Shown: one piece after another, positions 4,555 to 12,110 of the stretch
Layout of the letters: the number at the start of each line of letters is the position of its first letter
Numbering within the stretch: position 1 is the first letter of the stretch
Virus record (IMG/VR): IMGVR_UViG_3300027743_000099
Location: 1 to 20,821 of that record
Direction: 5' to 3' (one strand)
Length of the DNA stretch: 20,821 nt
From: a virus
The notes under the pieces: model-generated
The model's database searches: none
What the model saw: the letters and a program-made list of their open reading frames with translations, nothing else
What the model was told of the DNA's origin: nothing
Made by a program: the position numbers and the translations under genes

Positions 4555-6036
4555 ATGACTATTGTTATACTCAACGCGAATTCTATAAGCATTCCCTTGA
4601 AAGATAAATCCGTTCACTGTGTTATTTCCAGTCCTCCCTACTGGGGACTGCGAGACTACGGCACTGCTACGTGGGAAGGCGGTGATCCTGAGTGCGATCA
4701 TCGCTTCCGAGACGATAAGCGAGATCCAACCTCCACTCTGGCAGGGACAAGTAATAAGGAAGGTTTTGCGTTGAATCACTATAAAGCCATCTGCGGCAAA
4801 TGCGGCGCAAAGCGCATCGATAACCAGCTTGGTCTCGAAGCCGTCCCGGATTGCCTGGGATGGGCGACCGGTGATCCTTGTGGAGAATGCTATGTGTGCC
4901 ACATGGTACAGGTCTTCCGTGAGTGCTGGCGTGTCCTGCGGGACAATGGAACGCTGTGGTTGAACCTTGGGGATAGCTTTAATGGGAGCGGCGGGCCTGG
5001 GAGCCAATACGACAACAAGGCGGGGAAATCCTTCAAGGGAGAATTCAAGAAGTACGAGAACCCTAACCGTAAATGTGATGGCTTGAAGCCCAAGGACATG
5101 GTTGGCATCCCCTGGCGGGTGGCGTTTGCTCTGCAGGCGGATGGCTGGTACCTGCGCATGGATAACATCTGGTCGAAACCCAATCCAATGCCCGAGAGCG
5201 TGACCGATCGGCCGTCCAAGAGCCATGAATATCTATTCCTGTTTTCCAAAAACAAGAAATACTACTACGACCAGGTGGCGGTCCTGGAACCGGTCTCGGG
5301 TGGAACCCATGCGCGCATTTCTCAGAACGTGGCGGAGCAGGTCGGCAGTTTTCGCGCCACCGGTGGCGCGAAAACGAACGGACCCATGAAGGCGGTCATA
5401 CGAACGCCAAAGCAGCAACCTGAGGGATTGGGTATCAAAAACAACGAAAGTTTCAATAACGCCCTGGCCTTGCCTGTCATTCAGAGGAATAAGCGTTCTG
5501 TGTGGGAGATCACCACCCAGCCCTATGCTGGCGCTCATTTCGCCACCTACCCCCCAAAGCTGGTGGAGCCCTGCATCCTGGCAGGAACCTCTGAGAAGGG
5601 ATGCTGCCCCGAGTGTGGCGCGCCGTGGGAGAGGATTGTAGAGAGAAAAGTCGTAAACAGAGACGAACTTCCAGAAGACGATCCGCGCTATCGACCCAAC
5701 CGGTACCAGGACACAAAGCAGGCGGAATTGCGCGGAGAGTTTGAGAGCGGAAAATATGTCTCTTCTTCTACCCTAGGCTGGCAACCCGCCTGCTCCCACG
5801 ATCTTGATCCCGTCCCCTGTCGTGTTCTGGATCCCTTCTCCGGCAGCGGAACCACGGTGATGGTTGCTCGGGCGCTGGGTCGGGATGGCATCGGGCTGGA
5901 CTTGAGCCTGAAATACATCCTGGAATGCGCCGTACCTCGTTTGCAACTCAATGCCCTGGATGAATGGGAGACCGGCAAAAAAGTGGACACTAGCGACCTC
6001 TCCGACCTTCCGATGTTTGCGGGAGTGTCGGCATGA
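4555..6036 (+). CDS. DNA amino-methyltransferase (N4-cytosine or N6-adenine), SPPY type
   Basis: A SAM-dependent enzyme that methylates an exocyclic amino group in DNA. Catalytic motif SPPYWGLRDYG lies near the N-terminus (SPPY 26-29) and the SAM-binding DPFSGSGTT near the C-terminus (from 426), the order of the beta class. SPPY is more common in N4-cytosine enzymes, but N6-adenine cannot be excluded. The 493-residue protein carries cysteine-rich insertions: C47/H49/C80/C83, C112/C115 and CCPECG (350-355), which look like small zinc-binding knuckles within the target-recognition part. AGGAG lies 6 nt before the ATG. No endonuclease partner is visible. Its TGA overlaps the next ATG by 4 nt. 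Confidence 0.9.
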   Translation: MTIVILNANSISIPLKDKSVHCVISSPPYWGLRDYGTATWEGGDPECDHRFRDDKRDPTSTLAGTSNKEGFALNHYKAICGKCGAKRIDNQLGLEAVPDCLGWATGDPCGECYVCHMVQVFRECWRVLRDNGTLWLNLGDSFNGSGGPGSQYDNKAGKSFKGEFKKYENPNRKCDGLKPKDMVGIPWRVAFALQADGWYLRMDNIWSKPNPMPESVTDRPSKSHEYLFLFSKNKKYYYDQVAVLEPVSGGTHARISQNVAEQVGSFRATGGAKTNGPMKAVIRTPKQQPEGLGIKNNESFNNALALPVIQRNKRSVWEITTQPYAGAHFATYPPKLVEPCILAGTSEKGCCPECGAPWERIVERKVVNRDELPEDDPRYRPNRYQDTKQAELRGEFESGKYVSSSTLGWQPACSHDLDPVPCRVLDPFSGSGTTVMVARALGRDGIGLDLSLKYILECAVPRLQLNALDEWETGKKVDTSDLSDLPMFAGVSA

Positions 6037-6236
6037 ACCCACCTCTCTGTCCAAAAGGGCACGGTTTGATGATCCTCATGGTTGTCACTGAGGGAGAGGG
6101 TCGAGGCAGCGTGCAACTGGGGAAGTTCTGGGGATGCGCGAACGACGACCGGAACTCCCCGGACTACTGCGACGAATGCGAGGATTATGTGGAGGAGGCC
6201 CAGCAACTGGTTCTATTGGAAAAGGAGAAACCATGA
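6033..6236 (+). CDS. Small topoisomerase-type zinc-finger-like protein (67 aa)
   Basis: Starts at an ATGA overlap with the methyltransferase stop. The pattern CPKGHGLMILMVV (C6, H10), then GKFWGCAN (C35), then YCDEC (C46, C49) resembles the C4 zinc-ribbon found at the C-terminus of topoisomerase I, where GKFxGC is a hallmark, although the first CxxC is replaced by CxxxH. As a stand-alone protein it may bind single-stranded DNA or help the neighbouring methyltransferase. That role is inference from context. Confidence 0.6.
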   Translation: MNPPLCPKGHGLMILMVVTEGEGRGSVQLGKFWGCANDDRNSPDYCDECEDYVEEAQQLVLLEKEKP

Positions 6237-6340
6237 GCGACGACTATGACTATAAACCCCTGCCCCAACCGACCTGTCTGGAAAAGGTTGTGGTCTTTGT
6301 TTTTGCGATCATCTCAGCCATATTATGGAGGAAGCGATGA
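6233..6340 (+). CDS. Tiny single-span membrane protein (35 aa)
   Basis: Starts at the ATG at 6233 (MSDDYDYKPLPQPTCLEKVV), overlapping the upstream stop by 4 nt, with AAAGGAG ahead. An upstream in-frame ATG at 6134 has no ribosome site and would overlap the previous gene by about 100 nt, so the short form is preferred. After a 20-residue soluble head there is one hydrophobic helix (about 20-33, VVVFVFAIISAILW) and a basic WRKR end, which suggests the C-terminus faces the cytoplasm. Function unknown. Confidence 0.5.
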   Translation: MSDDYDYKPLPQPTCLEKVVVFVFAIISAILWRKR

Positions 6341-6555
6341 GTGACGACACCTATCTGATCGGGTACAAGTGCTGCAACTGCATGGCAGAGCGAATGGCAC
6401 GAATGCCCAAAGGGAAAACTGCTCCGGGTTCTCTACTGTGCGAGGAATGCGGCACACAAAACCTTATAAAGGTGAACGCAAGGGAGATCAAGCATTTCGG
6501 GAATATCTACGAAGTTGATACAAAGAACTGCGTCCTGATGAAATCTGCCAGTTGA
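6337..6555 (+). CDS. Small zinc-ribbon-like protein (72 aa)
   Basis: Starts at the ATG at 6337 with GGAGGA just upstream and a 4-nt overlap with the previous stop; an ATG at 6325 is in frame but lies at the ribosome site itself. Two cysteine pairs, KCCNC (C12/C13/C15) and LCEECG (C35/C38), form a likely zinc ribbon, followed by a short beta-rich tail ending KNCVLMKSAS. It could be a nucleic-acid-binding accessory or adaptor. The last codons overlap the -35 box of the next promoter. Confidence 0.55.
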   Translation: MSDDTYLIGYKCCNCMAERMARMPKGKTAPGSLLCEECGTQNLIKVNAREIKHFGNIYEVDTKNCVLMKSAS

Positions 6556-6580
6556 CTTTCGCTCCCCTTTTTGCTACACT
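6552..6580 (+). promoter_or_regulatory. Sigma70 promoter with palindrome over the -10 box
   Basis: -35 TTGACT (6552-6557), 17-bp spacer, -10 TACACT (6575-6580). A perfect palindrome, ACACTG-A-CAGTGT (6576-6588), covers the -10 and the expected start site, suggesting an operator distinct from the ATGACA/TGTCAT type. Confidence 0.6.
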
Positions 6581-6586
6581 GACAGT

Positions 6587-6701
6587 GTGTACGATGTGAA
6601 GGAGCTGTGCCTATGACCTAATTCACCGCCACTCAGCCAATTTGGATGTTTTTGTAGTCTAGGACAAGACCCGCCGATGGGAGTTGGCGGGTTCTTCTTT
6701 T
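6587..6701 (+). ncRNA. Candidate short transcript with a two-codon minigene
   Basis: Between the promoter at 6552-6580 and the terminator at 6669-6701 lies about 110 nt with no normal ORF. It has a strong AAGGAG (6599-6604) placed 8 nt before ATG-ACC-TAA (6613-6621), a two-codon reading frame. Phage lambda bar minigenes (AUG-AUA-UAA) are a known precedent for such start-then-stop frames that sequester tRNA. An alternative is an ordinary regulatory small RNA, or simply a leader with chance features. Confidence 0.4.
6669..6701 (+). terminator. Rho-independent terminator
   Basis: Stem ACCCGCC (6669-6675) / GGCGGGT (6686-6692) with a 10-nt loop, followed by TTCTTCTTTT. It ends the short transcript and any read-through from the methyltransferase operon. 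Confidence 0.75.
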
Positions 6702-6709
6702 GGCGGGCA

Positions 6710-6730
6710 ATGACATTTGTCATGTATAAT
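6710..6730 (+). promoter_or_regulatory. Operator O3 and -10 box before the heptose isomerase
   Basis: The palindrome ATGACATTTGTCAT (6710-6723, perfect arms) sits directly before a perfect TATAAT (6725-6730). No good -35 lies 17 bp upstream, so this promoter may need an activator bound at the palindrome. The expected start (about 6737) would leave a leader of only about 10 nt beginning at the GGAG site, so the true start may differ. Confidence 0.5.
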
Positions 6731-6746
6731 TAGGGCGGAGGCACTT

Positions 6747-7265
6747 ATGAGACAGTATCTGGCTGATACGGCGGAGGCGATTGGGCGCGTCGAGGTGGGG
6801 GAACTGGACAACGCCGTGAGGATCCTTCAGGAAGTACGCGACAACGGGAATGTGGTCTGGATCGTCGGAAATGGGGGCAGCGCCGCGACCGCCGAGCACT
6901 TTGCCAACGACCTGGTGAAGATGGCAGGCGTGCGGGCAATTGCGGTGCATTCCCTCACGCCCACCCTGCTTGCGTATGGGAACGATGAGGGCTGGGAGAC
7001 AGCCTGCCTCAGCATCCTGAACGTCATGAAGAAACCAGGAGATGCGCTGGTGGCAATCTCCTGCTCGGGGAAATCTCCTAACGTTGTCCTGGCTGCCATG
7101 AAGTTCCACCATAACCGCCTGATCGTCCTGACCGGCAATAAATACGACAGCCAGCTTGCTTCCATGGATGCAGGCGCCAAGATATTCGCGACAGACGAGG
7201 ATATCCGAATCCAGGAGGATGCGCACCTGGCCGCCTGTCATGCCATTGCAGGAGCTCTCAGATGA
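6747..7265 (+). CDS. gmhA: Phosphoheptose isomerase (sedoheptulose-7-phosphate isomerase), GmhA-like
   Basis: Predicted to convert sedoheptulose 7-phosphate to D-glycero-D-manno-heptose 7-phosphate, the first step to nucleotide-activated heptose. It is a single SIS domain of 172 aa (E. coli GmhA is 192). GNGGSA at 41-46, HFANDL with His51 and Asp55 (the usual Glu is replaced by Asp), SCSGKS at 105-110 and the signature IRIQEDAHLAACH with Gln156 and His160/His165 match GmhA, including its metal-binding positions. A longer TTG start at 6717 would lie inside the operator, so the ATG with GGAG upstream is chosen. It opens an operon that runs into the packaging genes and overlaps the next gene by 4 nt. 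A related SIS protein such as DiaA is less likely given the Gln/His signature. Confidence 0.85.
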   Translation: MRQYLADTAEAIGRVEVGELDNAVRILQEVRDNGNVVWIVGNGGSAATAEHFANDLVKMAGVRAIAVHSLTPTLLAYGNDEGWETACLSILNVMKKPGDALVAISCSGKSPNVVLAAMKFHHNRLIVLTGNKYDSQLASMDAGAKIFATDEDIRIQEDAHLAACHAIAGALR

Positions 7266-7603
7266 AAATCTACATTGCCGGCCCGTACACAAAAGGAGAC
7301 ACAGCCATGAATGTCCGCGCGTCCATCCATGCTCAGGACGCGATTGAGTCCATGGGTCACATGGCATACAACCCCATGCTCTCCCACTTCCAGCACCTGG
7401 TCATCCCCCATCGGGACGTGAACTACTGGTATGAGAAGGATATCAAGTGGCTGAAGGAATGCGATGCGCTCCTGCGGCTGGAAGGCGAAAGCCTGGGCGC
7501 AGATAGGGAGGTGATGATCGCCAGCGATCTGGGAATGCCGATCTACCATTCGGTTTTCGAGATACCGAAGGTCAGGGAGCCGGTTGCTGAGGCAGGCGAG
7601 TAA
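7262..7603 (+). CDS. DUF4406 / nucleoside 2-deoxyribosyltransferase-like protein
   Basis: Begins MKIYIAGPYTKGD and continues with a Rossmann-like pattern: GHMAYNPMLSHF (about 38-49), then DVNYWYEKDIKWLKECDALLRLEGESLGADRE and GMPIY. These are the hallmarks of the small DUF4406 branch of the nucleoside 2-deoxyribosyltransferase superfamily (113 aa is typical). Members bind nucleotides or sugar-nucleotide-like ligands; the reaction is mostly unproven. Glu80 in LEGES is at the place of the catalytic Glu of the family (inference). Translationally coupled to gmhA by ATGA overlap. Possible roles are nucleotide salvage or trimming during infection, or a step in the sugar pathway given its neighbour. 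Confidence 0.8.
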   Translation: MKIYIAGPYTKGDTAMNVRASIHAQDAIESMGHMAYNPMLSHFQHLVIPHRDVNYWYEKDIKWLKECDALLRLEGESLGADREVMIASDLGMPIYHSVFEIPKVREPVAEAGE

Positions 7604-7604
7604 T

Positions 7605-8372
7605 GTGGCCGCCAAATGTTCTGCCCTGCTCTATAACTGCCCGTCCTGCAAACGCCATTTCAGGAATTCCGAACGCGTACCCGCCTGCCCCGACTGTGCA
7701 GCCGACCTCCATTGTGGGAAGTGGGCCGTGCCTGGGTATAAGTTTTGTGAGGACCACGGGGGTCCTGCCCCATCCAGGAACTTCTACGGGAAAGGTAGGG
7801 GCATTGTGACCGGAGAGAATGGGAAGTTTGCCTTGACCCGCCTGGCTTCCAAGTACGTGGAGATGCAGAAGAATGGGGCTCTGCTCTCGAACCGCCACTC
7901 CATTGAGATCGTGCGGGAGCGCATTGCCGAACTGCTCGAACGCCTGGGGAACAACCAGTTCCCGGACCAGCTCGTAAAATTACAGGATTTGTGGGAAGAA
8001 TATAAACGCCTGGGAGAATCACTTGAAGGGATCGAAGTCAAAAAACAACTCGATGCGGCGTTCGAAGCCGTTTATCACGACTATATGGCGTGGAACCAGG
8101 TCTTTCTGGCAATGGAACTTGACTCCAAGATGGTGGAGCGCGAAGCGAAGATCGCGAAGGATCTCCACGCGATCCTGAGCGCCGAGGACGCCTACAAGCT
8201 GGTGGCAAAGGTCCAGGCGGCTGTGATCGTCTCGGTCAGCCAGGAGCCGGCCATCCCCGACAACGTGAAATCGCACTTATTGAAGAGGATAGAGTATGAG
8301 CTTACTAGGATCATTGGCGAAGGATCTGGTGAAGGGTCTGGGGGAAGCGTCGGAGAAGTTATCGACGCCTGA
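7605..8372 (+). CDS. Zinc-finger phage protein, probable terminase small-subunit-like
   Basis: Lies directly before the large terminase and overlaps it by 77 nt. GTG at 7605 is chosen because it follows the upstream stop by 1 nt; an in-frame TTG at 7584 is an alternative. The N-terminus has zinc-binding pairs CPSC (12-15) and CPDC (28-31), then C37, C48 and H51 before GGPAPSRNFYGKGRG, a pattern seen in small phage proteins next to terL. Residues 75-235 are long charged helices, probably for oligomerisation. The final 15-20 residues are Gly/Ser-rich (GEGSGEGSGGS) because they are read out of frame over the start of terL. The terminase-small role is inferred from position and architecture; helices plus zinc finger could also be a DNA-binding adaptor. 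Confidence 0.6.
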   Translation: MAAKCSALLYNCPSCKRHFRNSERVPACPDCAADLHCGKWAVPGYKFCEDHGGPAPSRNFYGKGRGIVTGENGKFALTRLASKYVEMQKNGALLSNRHSIEIVRERIAELLERLGNNQFPDQLVKLQDLWEEYKRLGESLEGIEVKKQLDAAFEAVYHDYMAWNQVFLAMELDSKMVEREAKIAKDLHAILSAEDAYKLVAKVQAAVIVSVSQEPAIPDNVKSHLLKRIEYELTRIIGEGSGEGSGGSVGEVIDA

Positions 8373-9807
8373 TCCCGTTGACTGGATCGAAAAGAACTTC
8401 TATATCCCTGAGACCAAAAACGACCCGATCCATCGCGGTCGTATTTTCCTTATGGATTACCAGAAGGATGCCATCCGCGAAGCTCTTTCCAGGGATGAGG
8501 ATGGGAATTATAAGTATTCGATCATTGTCTGGTCGGACATCAAGAAAAGCGCCAAGTCTACGATCGCCGCAGCGATCAACCTCTTTCGGGCGGAGTACAC
8601 GGATTTTGGTGAATTCTATGTGATCGCCAATGATCTGAAGCAAGCCGATTCCAGGGTGGCGATGTACCTGCGCCGAGCTCTCCAGTTGAATCCAAAATTC
8701 AGGAAGAAGTTTTCCGTAAGGGGATATCGCACCACTCACCCCGAGAACGGATCCTACATCGAGGCTATCCCCATTGACCCGAGCGGTGAAGCCGGGTCGA
8801 ATGCAGACATGATCACCTTCTCGGAGTTGTGGGGCGCCAACGAGGACGCCAAGCAGACCATGTGGGCCGAAATGACCCTCTCCCCTACCAAGGCAGGTCG
8901 GAGTTTCCGCTGGATCGAGAGTTACGCTGGATACACGGAAGAAAGCCTTCTATTATATTCGCTATACGCATTGGGCGCTTTACAGGGGAAAATGATATGG
9001 CCGGATAAACTCTACCCGGTGACGGGGGGAGAGCCTACACCCCTTGAATTGTACGTGAATGAGGAAGCTGGAATGCTGTGCCTGTGGAACACGCAGCCGA
9101 GATGCCCATGGCAAACCAAGAAATACTATCAGGGCGAAGAGAAGATTCTGCCCCCAAACGACTTTCTGCGGATGCACCGCAACCAGTGGGTGTCCTCTTC
9201 GGACACATTTATCCCCATGGAATGGTTCGATGCGTGCAGAAGGGCAAACGAGACCTGGCCAGAGATCGACAAAAAACGTCACCCGCACATTATATCATTA
9301 GATGCGGCCACTACGAACGACTGCTTCGGTTTATACATGGGTTGCAGGCACCCGGAGAACCCTTCTGATATCCTGACCCAGTACGCGCAGAGGTGGAAAC
9401 CCGTCAACGGGAAGATCGACTTTCAGGGAACAGAGGAGAATCCGGGACCCGAGAGGGTGTTGAGACGTTTGATCAGTGAGTACAACGTGGTGCAGGTGAC
9501 CTACGACCCGTTCCAGCTTCATGATATGGCGTCCAGGCTGAAGAAGGAAGGACTGGCGTGGTTCAAGCCGTTCAACCAGGGGCAGGACCGCCTGGTGGCC
9601 GACAGCCAGCTCCGGGATGTCATCCGAGATCGAAGGCTATGGCACCGCGGTGAGCCGGACCTGAGGGAACATATCCAGAACGCCAACGCCCAGATCGACC
9701 CGCAGGAGTCAAAGATCAGGCTCGTGAAGCGCGTAGAGAGCCTCAAGATCGATCTGGCGGTCTGTCTTTCGATGTGTACCCACAATTTGCTCTACTTGAA
9801 CCTGTAA
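8296..9807 (+). CDS. terL: Phage terminase large subunit
   Basis: ATP-driven motor and nuclease that packages and cuts phage DNA at the procapsid portal. The ATPase domain has a deviant Walker A, SDIKKSAKST (80-89, Ala replacing the usual Gly before Lys87), and Walker B MITFSELW (172-179) with catalytic Glu177. The C-terminal RNase H-like nuclease shows HIISLDAATTND (Asp336), VTYDPFQ (Asp404) and KIDLAVC (Asp486). At 503 aa it has a typical length. AAGAGGAT lies upstream of the ATG, within the end of the previous gene. A short hairpin follows at 9821-9840. Confidence 0.92.
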   Translation: MSLLGSLAKDLVKGLGEASEKLSTPDPVDWIEKNFYIPETKNDPIHRGRIFLMDYQKDAIREALSRDEDGNYKYSIIVWSDIKKSAKSTIAAAINLFRAEYTDFGEFYVIANDLKQADSRVAMYLRRALQLNPKFRKKFSVRGYRTTHPENGSYIEAIPIDPSGEAGSNADMITFSELWGANEDAKQTMWAEMTLSPTKAGRSFRWIESYAGYTEESLLLYSLYALGALQGKMIWPDKLYPVTGGEPTPLELYVNEEAGMLCLWNTQPRCPWQTKKYYQGEEKILPPNDFLRMHRNQWVSSSDTFIPMEWFDACRRANETWPEIDKKRHPHIISLDAATTNDCFGLYMGCRHPENPSDILTQYAQRWKPVNGKIDFQGTEENPGPERVLRRLISEYNVVQVTYDPFQLHDMASRLKKEGLAWFKPFNQGQDRLVADSQLRDVIRDRRLWHRGEPDLREHIQNANAQIDPQESKIRLVKRVESLKIDLAVCLSMCTHNLLYLNL

Positions 9808-9820
9808 GGTGATAAAATAA

Positions 9821-9840
9821 GGAGTGGTAGTCTCCACTCC
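9821..9840 (+). terminator. Weak terminator-like hairpin after terL
   Basis: GGAGTGG-TAGTCT-CCACTCC, a 7-bp stem, followed by a T-rich but interrupted tract (ATTTGTCCTATTCTTTTTCTT). It may attenuate rather than end transcription, since the following genes have no clear promoter of their own. Confidence 0.4.
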
Positions 9841-9872
9841 ATTTGTCCTATTCTTTTTCTTAGGAGGCTGCC

Positions 9873-10160
9873 ATGGCTGATTTCGTTCCGTTGACAGGGG
9901 AAACCCATCACTCCGTTGCTCTGGGCGCGGGGGCGTTGACCCTGAGTCTTCCACTTCACGCGCAAAAGATCATGATCCAGGCGTTGGCGCAGAACATCCG
10001 CTACACCCTGGAAGGCACCGCACCGGCTGCCGCCAGCGGTTTTCAGTTGAAAGCCGGGGATCCGCCGCGCGTCATTGAACTCACGGGTAACAACAGACTT
10101 GTCCTGAAAGTCATCCGCGAGACCAGCGGGGCGATCCTCGAGTACGAATACGGTGAATAG
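9873..10160 (+). CDS. Small beta-rich phage protein, probable structural protein (95 aa)
   Basis: Preceded by an excellent AGGAGG site. Starts MADFVPLTGETHHSVALGAG, with alternating hydrophobic strands throughout (ALTLSLPLHA, NIRYTLEGTA, RVIELTGNNRLVLKVI, GAILEYEYGE), so probably a small beta-sandwich. Location between terL and portal suggests a head decoration or cement protein or another virion component, but no family is recognised. Confidence 0.65.
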   Translation: MADFVPLTGETHHSVALGAGALTLSLPLHAQKIMIQALAQNIRYTLEGTAPAAASGFQLKAGDPPRVIELTGNNRLVLKVIRETSGAILEYEYGE

Positions 10161-10175
10161 GGAGATGAGGGAAGC

Positions 10176-10652
10176 ATGAAACACAAGAATTTTCGATCCG
10201 CAGTAATTACCCGCGAACTTCCGCCCAGGATGCAGAAGACCCCTAAGGGCATTCAGATGATTTGCCCGTTTTGCGTTCCTTCGCACTCGCTCGTCCCCGG
10301 GCAGGAATCGGTCTGCGGGACAATCGTGAAAGTCACAGCGGTGCAGACGATCATCCCCCAAAGGACCGTTTCTGACCGCGGCCTCCACTGCCTGAAGTGT
10401 GGAGAAGGCAGGGGGAAGATGGTGCGTTTTGGTGCCGGATTCGTCCACATCGAGGACTGCAAACCAGGCACGAAACTCCTGGCAGTACCCCCACCTCATT
10501 CGAAGTTTGCCGAACGCGTGTTCAAGATGAAGGACAGGCGAGTCAAAAACTGGCTTGAAAAACGCTATGGGAAAGCACAGAGCGTGGGCGAGGTTGACGG
10601 CGATGGAAACGAGACCGGGAAGGTTCTGAGCTACTTTTTCCTGAAGGTATAA
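10176..10652 (+). CDS. Zinc-ribbon hypothetical protein (158 aa)
   Basis: GAGGGAAG precedes the ATG. Cysteine pairs CPFC (30-33) and CLKCGEG (72-75), with C47 between, suggest a zinc ribbon in the first half. The second half is basic and helical (FKMKDRRVKNWLEKRYGKAQ). The gene ends 3 nt before portal. It may be a DNA-binding head or packaging accessory. Function unknown. Confidence 0.65.
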   Translation: MKHKNFRSAVITRELPPRMQKTPKGIQMICPFCVPSHSLVPGQESVCGTIVKVTAVQTIIPQRTVSDRGLHCLKCGEGRGKMVRFGAGFVHIEDCKPGTKLLAVPPPHSKFAERVFKMKDRRVKNWLEKRYGKAQSVGEVDGDGNETGKVLSYFFLKV

Positions 10653-10655
10653 AAA

Positions 10656-12110
10656 ATGGCAAATACCCCGAAACTTGTCCCCGATAGTCAGTTCCCGGAA
10701 CTGGCGCTGGAAGAGAGCATACAGAAGCCGCCCACCGCCAATCTGCTAGGCGGTGGTGGCATGGTCTTCACCTGGACGATTGCCAGCGCCGCCGATAGCA
10801 TCCTTCCGTGGGGCAGGAACGTGGCGGGGCGCGACAGGCAACTGCGCGACTTCTGGCCCACCGAGACGTACCTGGCAGGCGGATTGGCGAGTGTTTCCTT
10901 CCGCAACGCAACCCTGGACTGGGAGGTGCAGAACAGTTCGGAGCGCGTGGCGCAGGTAGAAACGGAAAAATTGAACTCTGCGATCGCCGGGGATACGTTC
11001 GGCTGGGTGCAGTTCATCGAGAAGTTCAGCCAGGATCTGTACACACAGGACAACGGGGCTTTTGTGGAGATCATTCGCGACCCTGGTCTGGATGCTAGTA
11101 GCAAGTTCAAGAACGAACGCGCTCCCTGCATTGGGATCGCCCACATGGATTCGAACAAGTGTATCCGCACAGGCGACCCGGAAACCCCGGTGCTCTACAC
11201 CGACCGCAATGGAAAAATTCATAAACTGAAGTGGTACCAGGTCATTGCCTTCTCGGATTACCCCAGTGCCATCGAGACCATGAATGGGGTTGGGTACTGC
11301 GCGGTGACGCGCGCCCTGCGCATGGCACAGATCGCGCGCTCGATCTTCATCTTCAAGGACGAGAAGATCAGCGGGCGGCACTTCAAGCAGATGCACTTTG
11401 TCTCGGGGGTTTCCAGGCAGGATATCAAGGACGAGATGGTGCGCGGACAGGAGGAAGCCAATAACTCCGGCATGATCCGATTTATGCTTCCAGCCATCCT
11501 CGCATCTCTGGACCCGGAGAAACCGGTCTCCACTGCCACGATCGATCTGGCAAGCCTGCCGGACGGGTTTAGTTTTGACGAGGAAATGAAGTGGTACATC
11601 TCCGGCTTGTCTCTGGCGTTCGGCGTGGATTATCAGGAGTTCGCTCCCCTGCCGGGCGGGAACATCGGGTCGGCTTCGCAGAGCATGATCCTGCACAGGA
11701 AGTCCAGCGGGAAGAGCCCGGCAGTCTTCATGCGGAAACTAACGGAGGGCTTCAAGAATTACGGGATCCTTTCGCGCGGCAGCACCCTGCGATTCAATGA
11801 CAAGGATGAGCAGGAGGAGCTCGAGCGCCAGGAAGTCCGCACGGCTGCCATGGAAGAAGTGGCGATCTCGGTCCGCTCCGGGATCCTTACACCGGACGCG
11901 GCACGCAAAGACCTGGTGGCGCGCGGGATCTATGACCAGAAGACTATAGAGGGTATTCCTGAGGATTACGGGAACGAGATCGTGGCGCCCAGTAAAAACC
12001 CCGTAGGGCAGACAGGCGGGAATACCATTCGCGAGGACGCGAACCGGAATACCACCGGCAAGGAAAAACAGAAGGCGGGGGCACGCCTGCGCAAGATGTT
12101 TGGTGGATAA
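10656..12110 (+). CDS. Phage portal protein
   Basis: Forms the dodecameric ring at one capsid vertex through which DNA enters and leaves and to which terminase and connectors dock. The 484-residue protein shows portal-like organisation: N-terminal arm; wing/clip regions with DNGAFVEIIRD (about 129-139) and KWYQVIAFSDYPSAIETMNG before the helical stem (ALRMAQIARSIFIFKDEK); the SGLSLAFGVDYQEFAPL stretch near 315-331; and a charged C-terminal helical crown ending with Gly-rich and basic tail sequence. Placement between terminase and protease is canonical. It overlaps the following ATG by 1 nt. Confidence 0.85.
   Translation: MANTPKLVPDSQFPELALEESIQKPPTANLLGGGGMVFTWTIASAADSILPWGRNVAGRDRQLRDFWPTETYLAGGLASVSFRNATLDWEVQNSSERVAQVETEKLNSAIAGDTFGWVQFIEKFSQDLYTQDNGAFVEIIRDPGLDASSKFKNERAPCIGIAHMDSNKCIRTGDPETPVLYTDRNGKIHKLKWYQVIAFSDYPSAIETMNGVGYCAVTRALRMAQIARSIFIFKDEKISGRHFKQMHFVSGVSRQDIKDEMVRGQEEANNSGMIRFMLPAILASLDPEKPVSTATIDLASLPDGFSFDEEMKWYISGLSLAFGVDYQEFAPLPGGNIGSASQSMILHRKSSGKSPAVFMRKLTEGFKNYGILSRGSTLRFNDKDEQEELERQEVRTAAMEEVAISVRSGILTPDAARKDLVARGIYDQKTIEGIPEDYGNEIVAPSKNPVGQTGGNTIREDANRNTTGKEKQKAGARLRKMFGG

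Noticed and set aside
6556-6746. tRNA gene in the gap before gmhA
   Set aside because: No T-loop consensus (GTTCGANNC) or cloverleaf stems; the only strong fold is the terminator. No tRNA was seen in other gaps either.
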